In this document: positions 18,405 through 27,667 of the stretch, piece by piece
Layout of the letters: each line of letters starts with the position of its first letter
Position numbering within the stretch: the first letter of the stretch is position 1
Assembly: GCA_002356455.1 (NCBI GenBank)
Contig: AP017968.1
Coordinates: 2,790,001-2,854,000 of the forward strand
Origin: Fusobacterium varium
GTDB lineage: Bacteria; Fusobacteriota; Fusobacteriia; Fusobacteriales; Fusobacteriaceae
Direction of reading: 5' to 3'
DNA: 64,000 nucleotides
Program-made: the position numbers and the translations under genes
Notes under the pieces: generated by a model
What the model was told of the DNA's origin: nothing
What the model saw: the letters and a program-made list of their open reading frames with translations, nothing else
Databases searched by the model: none

Positions 18405-20714
18405 ATGAGTAAAACACTATTTTTACCTACTAGGGACTTAGTTATCTTCCCAGGTATAGTAACACCTATATATGTAGGTAGGGTAAAAAGTATCAATACA
18501 CTAGAATCAGCTGTAAACAGCAAAAGTAAATTAGTACTGGGAATGCAGAAAGATCCATCTAAAGAAAACCCTGATCTTCCTGAAGATATATACAATATTG
18601 GGGTAATAGTCAATATACTTCAAATAGTAAAAATGCCTAACAATAATATAAAAGTATTAGTGGAAGCAGAAGACAGAGTTACAATAGAAGATATAGAGGT
18701 TGGAGAAACAGAATATAAGGCTGCATATAAAGTTTTAAAATGTACTAACGGAAAAACTAAAGAAACTGAAGCAGTATATAGAAAAGTCTTAAGCTACTTT
18801 GAAAAATATGTAGGACTAACTGGAAAGATATCTTCAGAACTTTTAGTTAACCTAAAAGGTATCAAAGATATTAACAATGCTTTTGATATTATTTCATCTA
18901 ATCTTCCTGTAAAAAGTGAAATAAGACAGGAACTTTTAGAAATATTTGATATCAAAGAAAGGGGATATAAGCTATTAGAACTTCTTACTAACGAAATGGA
19001 AATAGCTTCTCTTGAAAAGAAAATAGATGATAAAGTAAAAACTAAAATGAATGAAGCTCAAAAAGCTTATTACATAAAAGAAAAAATAACAGCTATGAAA
19101 GAAGAATTAGGAGATTATTCACAAGATGATGATATGCTTGATCTTGTTGAAAAATTAAAGAAAGCTAAACTTCCTAAAGAAGTTAAACAAAAACTTGATG
19201 TTGAAATGAAAAAACTTTCTAAAATGCCTCCATTTTCTGCTGAAGCAACAGTATCAAGAAATTATATTGAAACTGTTCTTGATCTTCCATGGGAAAAGAG
19301 TACTAAAGATATTCTTGACTTAAAAAAAGCTAATGACATTTTAGAAAGAGATCACTATGGATTAAAAGATGCTAAAAACAGAGTTTTAGACTATCTTTCT
19401 GTAAAAAAACTTAATCCTAATATGAAAGGTGGAATCCTTTGTCTTGCAGGACCTCCTGGAATAGGTAAAACATCTCTTGTTAAATCTATTGCTGATGCCA
19501 TGGGAAGAAAATTTGTAAGAGTATCTCTTGGTGGAGTGAGAGATGAAGCTGAAATCAGAGGACATAGAAGAACATACATTGGTTCTATGCCTGGTAAACT
19601 TATTAAAGCCATGAAAGATGCTGGAACTAAAAATCCTGTTATTCTTTTGGATGAAATAGATAAAATGTCTAATGACTATAAAGGAGACCCTGCTTCAGCT
19701 ATGCTTGAAGTACTTGATCCTGAACAAAACAGCCATTTTGAAGATCACTACATTGATATGCCTTTTGATCTCTCAAAAGTTTTCTTTGTAGCAACAGCAA
19801 ATGATCTTAGAACAGTTTCACCTCCTTTAAGAGATAGAATGGAAATAATTAATATTTCTTCATATACTGAATTTGAAAAACTTCATATAGCTAAAAATTA
19901 TCTTATTAAACAAGCTAAAGAGGAAAATGGTCTTAAAGACTATGATATCCATATTCCTGATAATGTCATCTTAAAAATTATTGATGAATATACTAGAGAA
20001 GCTGGAGTAAGAAACTTAAAAAGAGAAATTATAACTCTTTGCAGAAAAATAGCTAGAGAAGTTGTAGAACAAAAGAAAAAGAAATTTACAATAAAAAGTT
20101 CAAGTCTTGAAAAACTTTTAGGTAAACCTAAATTTAGACCTGAAAAAACAAAAGAAAAACAGCCTAAACAAGGAGTTGTAAATGGATTAGCATGGACTTC
20201 TGTAGGTGGAGTTACTCTTGAAGTACAAGGAGTTTCTATCCCTGGCAAAGGAGAAATTTCTCTAACAGGAACATTAGGAAATGTGATGAAAGAATCAGCT
20301 CAAGTTGCATTTACTTATGTAAAAGCTAACCTTGATAAATATAAATTAGAAAACCCAGAATTTTTTGAAAAGAAAAACATACATCTTCATTTCCCAGAGG
20401 GAGCAACACCTAAAGATGGTCCTTCTGCTGGTATAACTATTGTCACAGCTATACTTTCTGTTCTTACAGGAAGGCAAGTAAGGCAAGACATAGCAATGAC
20501 TGGTGAAGTTACTATTACAGGAGATGTCCTTGCTATAGGAGGAGTAAAAGAAAAAGTTATAGGGGCCCACAGAGCTGGTATTAGAGAAGTTATCCTTCCT
20601 GATGATAATAGAATGGATGAAAGTGATATTCCTTCTGAAGTAGCAAAAACTATGACTATCCACTTTGCTAAAACATATGATGATGTAGAAAAACTCGTTT
20701 TTGCAGATAAATAA
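18405..20714 (+). CDS. lon: ATP-dependent protease Lon
   Basis: 769 residues, normal size. An N-terminal LON substrate domain (LPTRDLVIFPGIVTPIYVGR), a coiled middle, an AAA+ module with GPPGIGKTSLVK and VILLDEIDKM, and the S16 protease domain with the catalytic Ser in PKDGPSAGITI and the Lys near the C-terminus (GGVKEKVIGAHRAGI). Degrades misfolded and regulatory proteins. The true start is the ATG at 18405 after GGAGGG; a longer reading upstream overlaps clpX in another frame and is not supported. Confidence 0.98.
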   Translation: MSKTLFLPTRDLVIFPGIVTPIYVGRVKSINTLESAVNSKSKLVLGMQKDPSKENPDLPEDIYNIGVIVNILQIVKMPNNNIKVLVEAEDRVTIEDIEVGETEYKAAYKVLKCTNGKTKETEAVYRKVLSYFEKYVGLTGKISSELLVNLKGIKDINNAFDIISSNLPVKSEIRQELLEIFDIKERGYKLLELLTNEMEIASLEKKIDDKVKTKMNEAQKAYYIKEKITAMKEELGDYSQDDDMLDLVEKLKKAKLPKEVKQKLDVEMKKLSKMPPFSAEATVSRNYIETVLDLPWEKSTKDILDLKKANDILERDHYGLKDAKNRVLDYLSVKKLNPNMKGGILCLAGPPGIGKTSLVKSIADAMGRKFVRVSLGGVRDEAEIRGHRRTYIGSMPGKLIKAMKDAGTKNPVILLDEIDKMSNDYKGDPASAMLEVLDPEQNSHFEDHYIDMPFDLSKVFFVATANDLRTVSPPLRDRMEIINISSYTEFEKLHIAKNYLIKQAKEENGLKDYDIHIPDNVILKIIDEYTREAGVRNLKREIITLCRKIAREVVEQKKKKFTIKSSSLEKLLGKPKFRPEKTKEKQPKQGVVNGLAWTSVGGVTLEVQGVSIPGKGEISLTGTLGNVMKESAQVAFTYVKANLDKYKLENPEFFEKKNIHLHFPEGATPKDGPSAGITIVTAILSVLTGRQVRQDIAMTGEVTITGDVLAIGGVKEKVIGAHRAGIREVILPDDNRMDESDIPSEVAKTMTIHFAKTYDDVEKLVFADK

Positions 20715-20736
20715 TTTTTTTAAGTGAGGAAAATTT

Positions 20737-21327
20737 ATGAATATAAAACAGGCAGATTTTGTTAAATCGGCAGTTTATGAAAAAGATTACCCTGAGCAAT
20801 TAAATAATATGGAATTTGCTTTTGTAGGAAGATCTAATGTGGGAAAATCCTCTTTGATCAACAGTATCACTGGCAGAAAAAAACTAGCAAAAACAAGTAA
20901 AACTCCAGGAAGGACTCAACTTATAAACTATTTCAAAATAAATAATGAATTCTTTATAGTTGACCTTCCAGGATATGGATTTGCTAAAGTACCTAAAGAA
21001 ATGAAAGCTGAATGGGGAAAAACAATGGACAGATACATTGCCAGTCCAAGAAAAAAACTGGTTTTTGTCCTTTTAGATATAAGAAGAATCCCCAGTCAGG
21101 AAGATATAGAGATGCTTGTATACCTTGATCATCATGATATCCCTTTTAAAATAATTTTTACTAAAATGGATAAAGTTTCAAATAATGAAAAATTTAAAAT
21201 AATGAAGGAAATAAAGAAAAAAATTGAATTTCACAATGAGGATGTTTTCTTTCACTCTTCACTTTCAGATAATGGAAAAGAAGATATTCTTAACTTTATA
21301 GAAACTATGCTGGAAAATAAAGATTAA
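20737..21327 (+). CDS. engB: Ribosome biogenesis GTP-binding protein YsxC/EngB
   Basis: 196-residue TRAFAC GTPase: P-loop GRSNVGKSSLI, switch I TPGRTQ, DLPGYG, then TKMDK as the base-specificity motif. Needed for assembly of the 50S subunit. In many bacteria engB follows lon directly, as here (22 bases). The ribosome site GTGAGG is 9 bases before the ATG. Confidence 0.96.
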   Translation: MNIKQADFVKSAVYEKDYPEQLNNMEFAFVGRSNVGKSSLINSITGRKKLAKTSKTPGRTQLINYFKINNEFFIVDLPGYGFAKVPKEMKAEWGKTMDRYIASPRKKLVFVLLDIRRIPSQEDIEMLVYLDHHDIPFKIIFTKMDKVSNNEKFKIMKEIKKKIEFHNEDVFFHSSLSDNGKEDILNFIETMLENKD

Positions 21328-21363
21328 ATATTTTATATATAAGTTTATTGGGAGGAATTTTAA

Positions 21364-24024
21364 ATGGAAGAACTTAATAAGACTTATTCCCCTAAGGAAA
21401 TAGAGTCAAAATGGTATAAGATCTGGGAAGATTCTAAATACTTTGCAGGAAAAATGGAAGAAGGAAAAGAAAGCTATTCAATAGTCATTCCTCCTCCAAA
21501 CGTCACTGGTATACTTCATATGGGGCATATACTTAATAACTCTATCCAAGATACTCTAGTAAGATATAAGAGAATGTGTGGTTATAATACTTTATGGCTT
21601 CCAGGATGTGACCATGCTGGAATAGCTACTCAAAATAAAGTTGAAAGAAAACTTGCTGAAGAAGGATTAAAAAAAGAAGATTTAGGAAGAGATAAATTTA
21701 TTGAAGAAACTTGGAAGTGGAAAGAAAAACATGGTGGTATCATCACTACTCAATTAAGAAAAATTGGAGCTTCTCTTGACTGGGACAGAGAAAGATTCAC
21801 AATGGATGAAGGACTTTCTAAAGCTGTAAGGGAAATATTTGTTCACTTATACAATGATGGTCTTATCTACCAAGGTGAATATATGGTAAACTGGTGTCCA
21901 AGATGTGGTACTGCTCTTGCTGATGATGAAGTTGAACATGTGGAAAAAGATGGTCATTTATGGCATGTAAAATATCCAGTAAAAGATTCTGATGAATTTA
22001 TAATAATAGCTACTTCAAGACCTGAAACTATGCTTGCTGACGTAGCAGTTGCTGTACATCCTGAAGATGACAGATACAAACATCTTATAGGAAAAAAACT
22101 TATTCTTCCTCTAGTAGGAAGAGAAATTCCTGTAATAGCTGATGATTATGTAGATAGAGAGTTTGGAACTGGAGCTCTAAAAATAACTCCTGCTCATGAC
22201 CCTAATGACTTTAATGTTGGAAAAAAACATAATCTCCCTATAATAAATATGCTTACAAAAGAAGCTACAGTTACTGATGAATTTCCTAAATATGCTGGAC
22301 TAGATAGATTTGAAGCCAGAAAAGTAATGGTTGAAGACTTGAAAGAAAGTGGAGCACTTATTAAAGTAGAAAATATAAAACACAATGTAGGTCAATGTTA
22401 TAGATGTCAAACTGTAGTTGAACCAAGAGTTTCTAAACAATGGTTTGTAAAAACTGAAACTTTAGCTCAAAAAGCTTTAGAAGTAGTAAAAAATGGTGAA
22501 ATAAAAATCATGCCTAAGAGAATGGAGAAAATCTATTATAACTGGCTTGAAAATATAAGAGATTGGTGTATCTCAAGACAACTTTGGTGGGGACATAGAA
22601 TCCCAGCTTGGTATGGTCCTGATAAATACATCTTTGTAGCAAGAGATGAAAATGAAGCTAAAGAAATGGCTGCTAAACATTATGGAAAAGAGGTAGAATT
22701 AATTCAAGAAGAAGATGTACTTGATACTTGGTTCTCATCTGCTTTATGGCCTTTCTCTACAATGGGATGGCCTGAAAAAACTAAAGAACTCGAAACTTTC
22801 TATCCTACATCTACACTTGTAACAGGAGCAGATATCATCTTCTTCTGGGTAGCTAGAATGATTATGTTTGGGCTATATGAAATGAAAGAAATTCCTTTTA
22901 AAGATGTATTTTTTCATGGAATTGTAAGAGATGAAATTGGAAGAAAAATGTCTAAATCTTTAGGAAATTCTCCTGATCCATTGAATCTAATAGATGAATT
23001 TGGTGCAGATGCTATCAGATTCTCTATGATATATAATACATCTCAAGGGCAAGATGTACATTTTTCTGAAAAACTTCTTGAGATGGGAAGAAATTTTGCT
23101 AATAAGATATGGAATGTTGCAAGATTTGTTATCATGAACCTAGAAAATTTTGATATAAAGTCTGTAAATAAAGGAGATCTTAAACTTGAATTAGTTGATA
23201 AATGGATATTCTCTAGAATGAATGAAACTTCTAAAGAAGTAGCTGACTATATTGATAAATTTCAATTAGATGATGCTGCTAAAGCTGTTTATGAATTTTT
23301 AAGAGGAGACTTCTGTGACTGGTATGTTGAACTTGCAAAAGTAAGACTTTACAATGATGATGAAGCTGGAAAGGCATCTAAAATAACTGCTCAATATGTT
23401 CTTTGGACAATATTAGAAGCTGGTCTTAGAATGCTACACCCATTTATGCCATTCATAACAGAGGAAATTTGGCAGAAAATTAAAGTTGATGGAGATTCTA
23501 TCATGATACAGCAATATCCCACAGCTGATGAGTTACAAATCAACAGAGATATTGAAAATTCATTTGAATACATAAAAGAGGTTATTTCTTCTTTAAGAAA
23601 TATAAAAGCTGAAATGGGAATATCTCCAGCTAAAGAAGTAAAAGTAATTATCAAAACTTCTGATGAAATGGAGCTAAAAACTCTCGAAGATAATTATATT
23701 TTTATAACTAAATTAGCTAAAATAGAAGAGCTTAAATATGGAAAAGATATGACTAAACCTGACCAAAGTGGATTCAGAGTGGCTAGAAGTTCTGAAGTGT
23801 ACATGATACTTACTGGGCTTTTAAATGCTGAAGTTGAAATTAAAAAAATACAGGAACAAATAGAAAAAGTGCAAAAAGATCTTGATAAAGTTAATGCAAA
23901 ACTTTCTGATGAAAGATTCACTTCTAAAGCTCCTGCCCATATTTTAGAAAGAGAAAGAAGAATTCAAAAAGAATATCAGGATAAAATGGATAAGCTTACT
24001 GAAAATCTTAAAAACTTTATGTAA
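21364..24024 (+). CDS. valS: Valine--tRNA ligase
   Basis: 886 residues. Class I synthetase: HIGH-type motif PPNVTGILHMGHILN (about 40-55), editing domain with TSRPETMLADVAVAVHP, KMSKS motif GRKMSKSLGN and the C-terminal anticodon-binding and coiled-coil arm (VEIKKIQEQIEKVQKDL). Charges tRNA-Val and clears mischarged threonine. The CPRCG and CYRCQ segments fit the zinc-binding inserts. Start follows GGGAGG. Confidence 0.98.
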   Translation: MEELNKTYSPKEIESKWYKIWEDSKYFAGKMEEGKESYSIVIPPPNVTGILHMGHILNNSIQDTLVRYKRMCGYNTLWLPGCDHAGIATQNKVERKLAEEGLKKEDLGRDKFIEETWKWKEKHGGIITTQLRKIGASLDWDRERFTMDEGLSKAVREIFVHLYNDGLIYQGEYMVNWCPRCGTALADDEVEHVEKDGHLWHVKYPVKDSDEFIIIATSRPETMLADVAVAVHPEDDRYKHLIGKKLILPLVGREIPVIADDYVDREFGTGALKITPAHDPNDFNVGKKHNLPIINMLTKEATVTDEFPKYAGLDRFEARKVMVEDLKESGALIKVENIKHNVGQCYRCQTVVEPRVSKQWFVKTETLAQKALEVVKNGEIKIMPKRMEKIYYNWLENIRDWCISRQLWWGHRIPAWYGPDKYIFVARDENEAKEMAAKHYGKEVELIQEEDVLDTWFSSALWPFSTMGWPEKTKELETFYPTSTLVTGADIIFFWVARMIMFGLYEMKEIPFKDVFFHGIVRDEIGRKMSKSLGNSPDPLNLIDEFGADAIRFSMIYNTSQGQDVHFSEKLLEMGRNFANKIWNVARFVIMNLENFDIKSVNKGDLKLELVDKWIFSRMNETSKEVADYIDKFQLDDAAKAVYEFLRGDFCDWYVELAKVRLYNDDEAGKASKITAQYVLWTILEAGLRMLHPFMPFITEEIWQKIKVDGDSIMIQQYPTADELQINRDIENSFEYIKEVISSLRNIKAEMGISPAKEVKVIIKTSDEMELKTLEDNYIFITKLAKIEELKYGKDMTKPDQSGFRVARSSEVYMILTGLLNAEVEIKKIQEQIEKVQKDLDKVNAKLSDERFTSKAPAHILERERRIQKEYQDKMDKLTENLKNFM

Positions 24025-24102
24025 TATTAAAAATCTATTTTAAAAAATTTAAGAAAGTTGTATAATAAAATTGTAAAAGGCTTTTTTAAGGAGGTAGATC
24101 TT

Positions 24103-24417
24103 ATGAATTTACAAGAGATGGTTTTCAGAGCCCTTTTGGACTACGAAGCTCAAGGGGAAATATATATAGAAAAAGAAAGAGTAACACTTGGCTGTATGGC
24201 AAATGGAAGTGAAATGGAAACTGTAAGAAAGTTCCTAAATACTGTGGAATTACAAGAGAAATTTAAAGATTATACTTTAAATGATATTAATAAAGCTGTA
24301 CAAAGTCTTGTAGAAAAAGACTTTATAAAAGCTAGAATAGTTACTACTACTACTGGTATTAATTTCTATGAACTTCTTAATAGTGAATGTGATTTAGAAG
24401 AGTTCTTAGAAGGATAA
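24103..24417 (+). CDS. Small protein of unknown function, last gene of the valS run
   Basis: 104 residues; I do not recognise the family. It opens MNLQEMVFRALLDYEAQGEIYIE, is predicted mostly helical and soluble, is acidic overall and ends LEEFLEG. The ATG at 24103 is supported by TAAGGAGGTAG 5 bases upstream; a start further up at 24058 would overlap the ribosome site. It is 78 bases after valS and closes with a strong terminator, so it is probably the last gene of this transcript. No signal peptide, membrane segment or cysteine motif is seen. Confidence 0.75.
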   Translation: MNLQEMVFRALLDYEAQGEIYIEKERVTLGCMANGSEMETVRKFLNTVELQEKFKDYTLNDINKAVQSLVEKDFIKARIVTTTTGINFYELLNSECDLEEFLEG

Positions 24418-24437
24418 AATCATTTTATTTTGAGAAA

Positions 24438-24485
24438 ATAGGGCTGGCTCAAAAGTTAATTTTGACCAGCCTATTATTTTATTTT
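24438..24485 (+). terminator. Rho-independent terminator after the valS operon
   Basis: GGCTGG (24442-24447) pairs with CCAGCC (24466-24471). The stem is extended inward by TCAAAA/TTTTGA past a one-base bulge, and the hairpin is followed by TATTATTTTATTTTTATTT. Confidence 0.85.
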
Positions 24486-24502
24486 TATTTAAGGAGGATT
24501 AA

Positions 24503-25285
24503 ATGATAAAAGCTGTATTTTTTGATATTGATGGAACTCTTGTAAGTTTTAATACCCATAAAGTCCCTGAAAGTACAATGAAAGCTTTTGAACTGCTTCA
24601 TGAAAAAGGAATAAAAACATTTGTTGCAACAGGAAGACATCCTTCAATTATGTCATTAGGTAATAATCTTGATCAATTAAAATTTGATGGTTATATAACT
24701 CTTAATGGACAGTATTGTTTTAATGATAAAGAAATAATCTATAAAAACAGTATATCTTCAGAAGATATAAAAAATCTTATTGAATTTCTAAAAGATTATC
24801 CTCATCCTTGTGGCTTTGTAGAAGGTGAGGGAGGAATGTACATCAATCATATAAATGATAATGTTAAAACTGTTTTAGATGCTGTGAATCTTCCTATGCT
24901 CCCAGTTAAAGATATATCAAGAGCCTTAAAAAATGAAGTATTTCAATTAAATCCCTATGTATCTCCTGAAGAAGAACATATCTTTATGAATGCATTAAAA
25001 AATTGTGAAGCTACAAGATGGAATCCATTATTTTTAGATGTTATTCCAGCTGGTGGAGGAAAACATGTAGCTGTAGAGAAAATAAGAGAATATTATGGAT
25101 TTTCCAAGGAAGAAACCATGGCCTTTGGGGATGGTGGAAATGATATTACTATGCTTACAAATGTAGGAATAGGAGTTGCTATGGGAAATGCTAATGAAGA
25201 TGTGAAATTAATTGCTGATTATGTTACTGATACAGTGGATAATGATGGTATTTTTAAAGCTCTTAACCATTTTTCTATTATTTAA
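24503..25285 (+). CDS. Cof-type HAD-superfamily hydrolase (sugar-phosphate phosphatase-like)
   Basis: 260 residues, HAD subfamily IIB. Motif I FFDIDGTLV with the nucleophile Asp at residue 8 and the general acid Asp two residues on, motif II ATGRH (the Cof hallmark), the cap domain in the middle, and motif IV GDGGNDITML. Members remove phosphate from sugar phosphates, nucleotides or flavins; the substrate here cannot be read off. It has its own ribosome site AAGGAGG and stands alone between a terminator and an AT-rich gap of about 280 bases that shows nothing else. Confidence 0.92.
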   Translation: MIKAVFFDIDGTLVSFNTHKVPESTMKAFELLHEKGIKTFVATGRHPSIMSLGNNLDQLKFDGYITLNGQYCFNDKEIIYKNSISSEDIKNLIEFLKDYPHPCGFVEGEGGMYINHINDNVKTVLDAVNLPMLPVKDISRALKNEVFQLNPYVSPEEEHIFMNALKNCEATRWNPLFLDVIPAGGGKHVAVEKIREYYGFSKEETMAFGDGGNDITMLTNVGIGVAMGNANEDVKLIADYVTDTVDNDGIFKALNHFSII

Positions 25286-25582
25286 AAAATATACAATTTT
25301 TTATATTAAATATATAAAAAAAATTCTATTTATTATATTTTAATTATTGTATTATTTCTAAAAATAAAGTTCAATATATAAAAAATTTATGAAACTTAAT
25401 TTTTTATTTCATTTTTATGAACTTTTAATTCAAAAATAAAACAAAAATTTATTTTTTTAAAAAAATAAATAAAAATATTCTGATTTTTTTTATAAAAAAA
25501 TTATGAATTATAAGAATTTTATGATAAAATAGATGTACGCATAGTTATTTATTACATATATATTTCTTTGGGGAGTGGTCAA

Positions 25583-26455
25583 ATGGATTTACATTATTTA
25601 AAAATATTTTATGAAGTAGCAAAAGAGAAAAGTTTTACTAAAGCAGCAAGCAAACTTTACATCAATCAATCAGCTGTATCTATTCAAGTTAAAAAATTTG
25701 AAGAAATCTTAAATGCAAAACTTTTTGACAGAAGTTCTAAAAAAATTAAGCTTACTTATACTGGTGAAGCTTTATATAAAATGGCTGAAGATATATTCGA
25801 CAAAGTAAAAAGAGCAGAAAAAGAAATCTCTAGAATAATTGATCTAGATAGAGCCAGAATCTCTATAGGGGCTACATCTGTTATTGGTGAACCTCTTATC
25901 CCTAGATTAATGAAAGGGTTTTCTAAAGCTCATGAAGAAATCGAGTATGATGTAACTATTGCTGATAAGGCATGGCTTTTAAAACTATTAAAAGAGGGAG
26001 ATCTTGATATCCTTATAATAGATGAGGAACATATTACTGACTCTAACCTTGAAGTTTTAACTATTGAAAAAATGCCTTATGTACTTGTAAGTAAAAAAGA
26101 GTATCATAGTATGGAAAGTGTATCTAAAGATCCACTTATCACTAGAAAAACTATTCCTAATAATAATGAAGCTATTGCTGTAATTGAAGATAAATACAGA
26201 ATATCTTTTGATACAAAGATATCTGTGCTTGGAAACCTTGAAGTAATAAAAGGAATGGTAAGAGAAGAGATAGGAAATGTAATCCTTCCTTATTATGCAG
26301 TTCATAAAGAGATCGAAAGAGGAGAATTCAAAATAATCTATAAGGTTAATGAAGTAAAAGATGGATATCAGGTAGTTATCACAAAAGATAAGAAAAGCCT
26401 TATACAAATTATCAAATTCATCAACTTTATACAGGATTACAAGATTCAATATTAG
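25583..26455 (+). CDS. LysR-family transcriptional regulator
   Basis: 290 residues. N-terminal winged helix (about 1-60): LHYLKIFYEVAKEKSFTKAA, then INQSAVSIQVKKFEEIL. The C-terminal effector-binding domain begins at about 88 (ISIGATSVIGEPLIP). Start is the ATG at 25583, after GGGGAGTGG; the in-frame TTG at 25568 overlaps that site. It is followed after 8 bases by a GmhA-type isomerase in the same direction, so the regulator probably controls its own operon. The effector is unknown. Confidence 0.93.
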   Translation: MDLHYLKIFYEVAKEKSFTKAASKLYINQSAVSIQVKKFEEILNAKLFDRSSKKIKLTYTGEALYKMAEDIFDKVKRAEKEISRIIDLDRARISIGATSVIGEPLIPRLMKGFSKAHEEIEYDVTIADKAWLLKLLKEGDLDILIIDEEHITDSNLEVLTIEKMPYVLVSKKEYHSMESVSKDPLITRKTIPNNNEAIAVIEDKYRISFDTKISVLGNLEVIKGMVREEIGNVILPYYAVHKEIERGEFKIIYKVNEVKDGYQVVITKDKKSLIQIIKFINFIQDYKIQY

Positions 26456-26463
26456 GAGGTTGA

Positions 26464-27039
26464 ATGAACTTAATAGATTCATACAAGACAGAACTTGTAC
26501 TTCTTGAAAATTTTATCAAGGAAGAAGAAAAGAGAAAAGAAACTGAAAAAGTTGCCAAAGCTTTGGCAGAAGTTTTCAACAATGGAAATAAAGTATTGAT
26601 ATGTGGTAATGGTGGAAGCAACTGTGATGCTCTACACTTTGCAGAAGAATTTACAGGAAGATTCAGAGGAGACAGAAGAGCTCTTCCTGCTATAGCAATA
26701 TCAGAATCATCTCATATAACTTGTGTAGGAAATGACTATGGATTTGATTATATCTTTTCAAGAGGTGTAGAAGCCTATGGAAAGTCTGGAGATATGTTTA
26801 TAGGTATTTCTACCAGTGGAAACTCTGGCAATGTAATTAAGGCTGTAGAAGCTGCTAAAAAGCTAGGAATAAAAACTTGTGTACTTCTGGGAAAAGATGG
26901 AGGAAAACTTAAAGGAATGTGTGATTATGAATTTATCATTCCTGGAAAGACTTCTGACAGAGTACAGGAAATACATATGATGATACTTCATATCATCATT
27001 GAAGGTGTAGAAAGAATAATATTCCCTGAGAACTATTAA
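26464..27039 (+). CDS. gmhA: Phosphoheptose isomerase-like SIS protein (GmhA family)
   Basis: 191 residues of a single SIS domain. Visible are CGNGGSNCDALHFAEEFTGRF, the AIAIS strand, STSGNSGNVIKA and the EIHMMILHIIIE helix, all like GmhA, which turns sedoheptulose 7-phosphate into D-glycero-D-manno-heptose 7-phosphate for lipopolysaccharide core. GmhA active-site residues seem present, but related SIS proteins (DiaA) share these motifs. The rest of the heptose pathway is not in the window. Pairing with a LysR regulator is unusual for a core-LPS gene. Ribosome site AGGAGG, 6 bases before ATG. Confidence 0.85.
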   Translation: MNLIDSYKTELVLLENFIKEEEKRKETEKVAKALAEVFNNGNKVLICGNGGSNCDALHFAEEFTGRFRGDRRALPAIAISESSHITCVGNDYGFDYIFSRGVEAYGKSGDMFIGISTSGNSGNVIKAVEAAKKLGIKTCVLLGKDGGKLKGMCDYEFIIPGKTSDRVQEIHMMILHIIIEGVERIIFPENY

Positions 27040-27043
27040 TACA

Positions 27044-27079
27044 AAAAGAGCCTGAATGAATACATTCAAGCTCTTTTTT
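27044..27079. terminator. Bidirectional terminator between gmhA and the glycan locus
   Basis: AAAAGAGC-CTGAATG pairs with CATTCAA-GCTCTTTT around AATA, with T-runs on one strand and A-runs on the other. It serves gmhA (plus) and the tail of the surface-glycan operon (minus), whose last stop codon is at 27107. Confidence 0.85.
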
Positions 27080-27106
27080 GATTTACAGAAATTTTTTCAT
27101 ATTCCT

Positions 27107-27361
27107 CTATATATCAGTATTACTATTTTTTAAAAATGTTCTTATCATTTTCATAAAGTTTATATCCAATATCTTGCATATTTTTAATAATAATTTTAGA
27201 TTTATCTCACTTTTACAGTTTTCATAATGACTTACAGTCTTTTGTGTTATCCCTAATTCTTTAGAAAATTCTTTTTGAGTATATTTTTCTACTCTTACAT
27301 TTCTTATTTCTTGAATTAACTCTTGATAACATTCATCATAAATCATTATCCACTTACTCAT
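27107..27361 (-). CDS. Small XRE-family helix-turn-helix regulator
   Basis: 84 residues, almost entirely a Cro/CI-type HTH domain: a basic first part (EIRNVRVEKYTQKEFSKELG), a recognition segment ITQKTVSHYENCKSEINLKLL and the closing helix ICKILDIN. There is no effector or dimer domain beyond it. It is the last gene of the minus-strand series that includes the surface-glycan genes and sits 24 bases after an HU-like gene, before a bidirectional terminator. It may regulate the locus or be a local housekeeping regulator; the sequence alone does not decide. Confidence 0.85.
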   Translation of the reverse strand: MSKWIMIYDECYQELIQEIRNVRVEKYTQKEFSKELGITQKTVSHYENCKSEINLKLLLKICKILDINFMKMIRTFLKNSNTDI

Positions 27362-27385
27362 CTTCCCTCCAAAATTTTTTATCTC

Positions 27386-27667
27386 TTAATTTATTTCCAA
27401 AACCTTTGACTGTACAAACTTTATTGTCTTTTTAGGAACTATTTCTCTTACTTCTTTTGAGGTTGGACTGCCTATTCTTCTTTTTTTTCTTTTTAAAAGT
27501 GAAAATGTTCCCTTATTTTTAAATTTTACTTCCTCATCCATAGCTATTACTTCTGCTATAAGATTAAATATCTCTTCTATTTCCTCTCTTGCTTCTTCAT
27601 ATCCTACTGTTTCATCTTGTTCTTTTCTCAATTTTCTGTAATATGATATAAATTCTCTAGTGTTCAT
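27386..27667 (-). CDS. HU/IHF-like DNA-binding protein (copy 1 of a divergent pair)
   Basis: 93 residues. The C-terminal half follows the HU plan: EEVKFKNKGTFSLLKRKKRR, then a basic arm, and PKKTIKFVQSKVLEIN in place of the canonical PKFKAGK-LKDAVN. The arm tip keeps a proline (IGSPTSKEV), the position HU uses to kink DNA. The N-terminal half is more acidic than HU and starts MNTREFISYYRKLRKEQ. It overlaps the upstream HU-like gene by 11 bases, so the two are translated together. Confidence 0.8.
   Translation of the reverse strand: MNTREFISYYRKLRKEQDETVGYEEAREEIEEIFNLIAEVIAMDEEVKFKNKGTFSLLKRKKRRIGSPTSKEVREIVPKKTIKFVQSKVLEIN

Noticed and set aside
26057-26482. 141-codon minus-strand frame opposite the LysR gene
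   Set aside because: Antisense shadow of a clear LysR gene; no ribosome site, product rich in Phe, Ile and Tyr.
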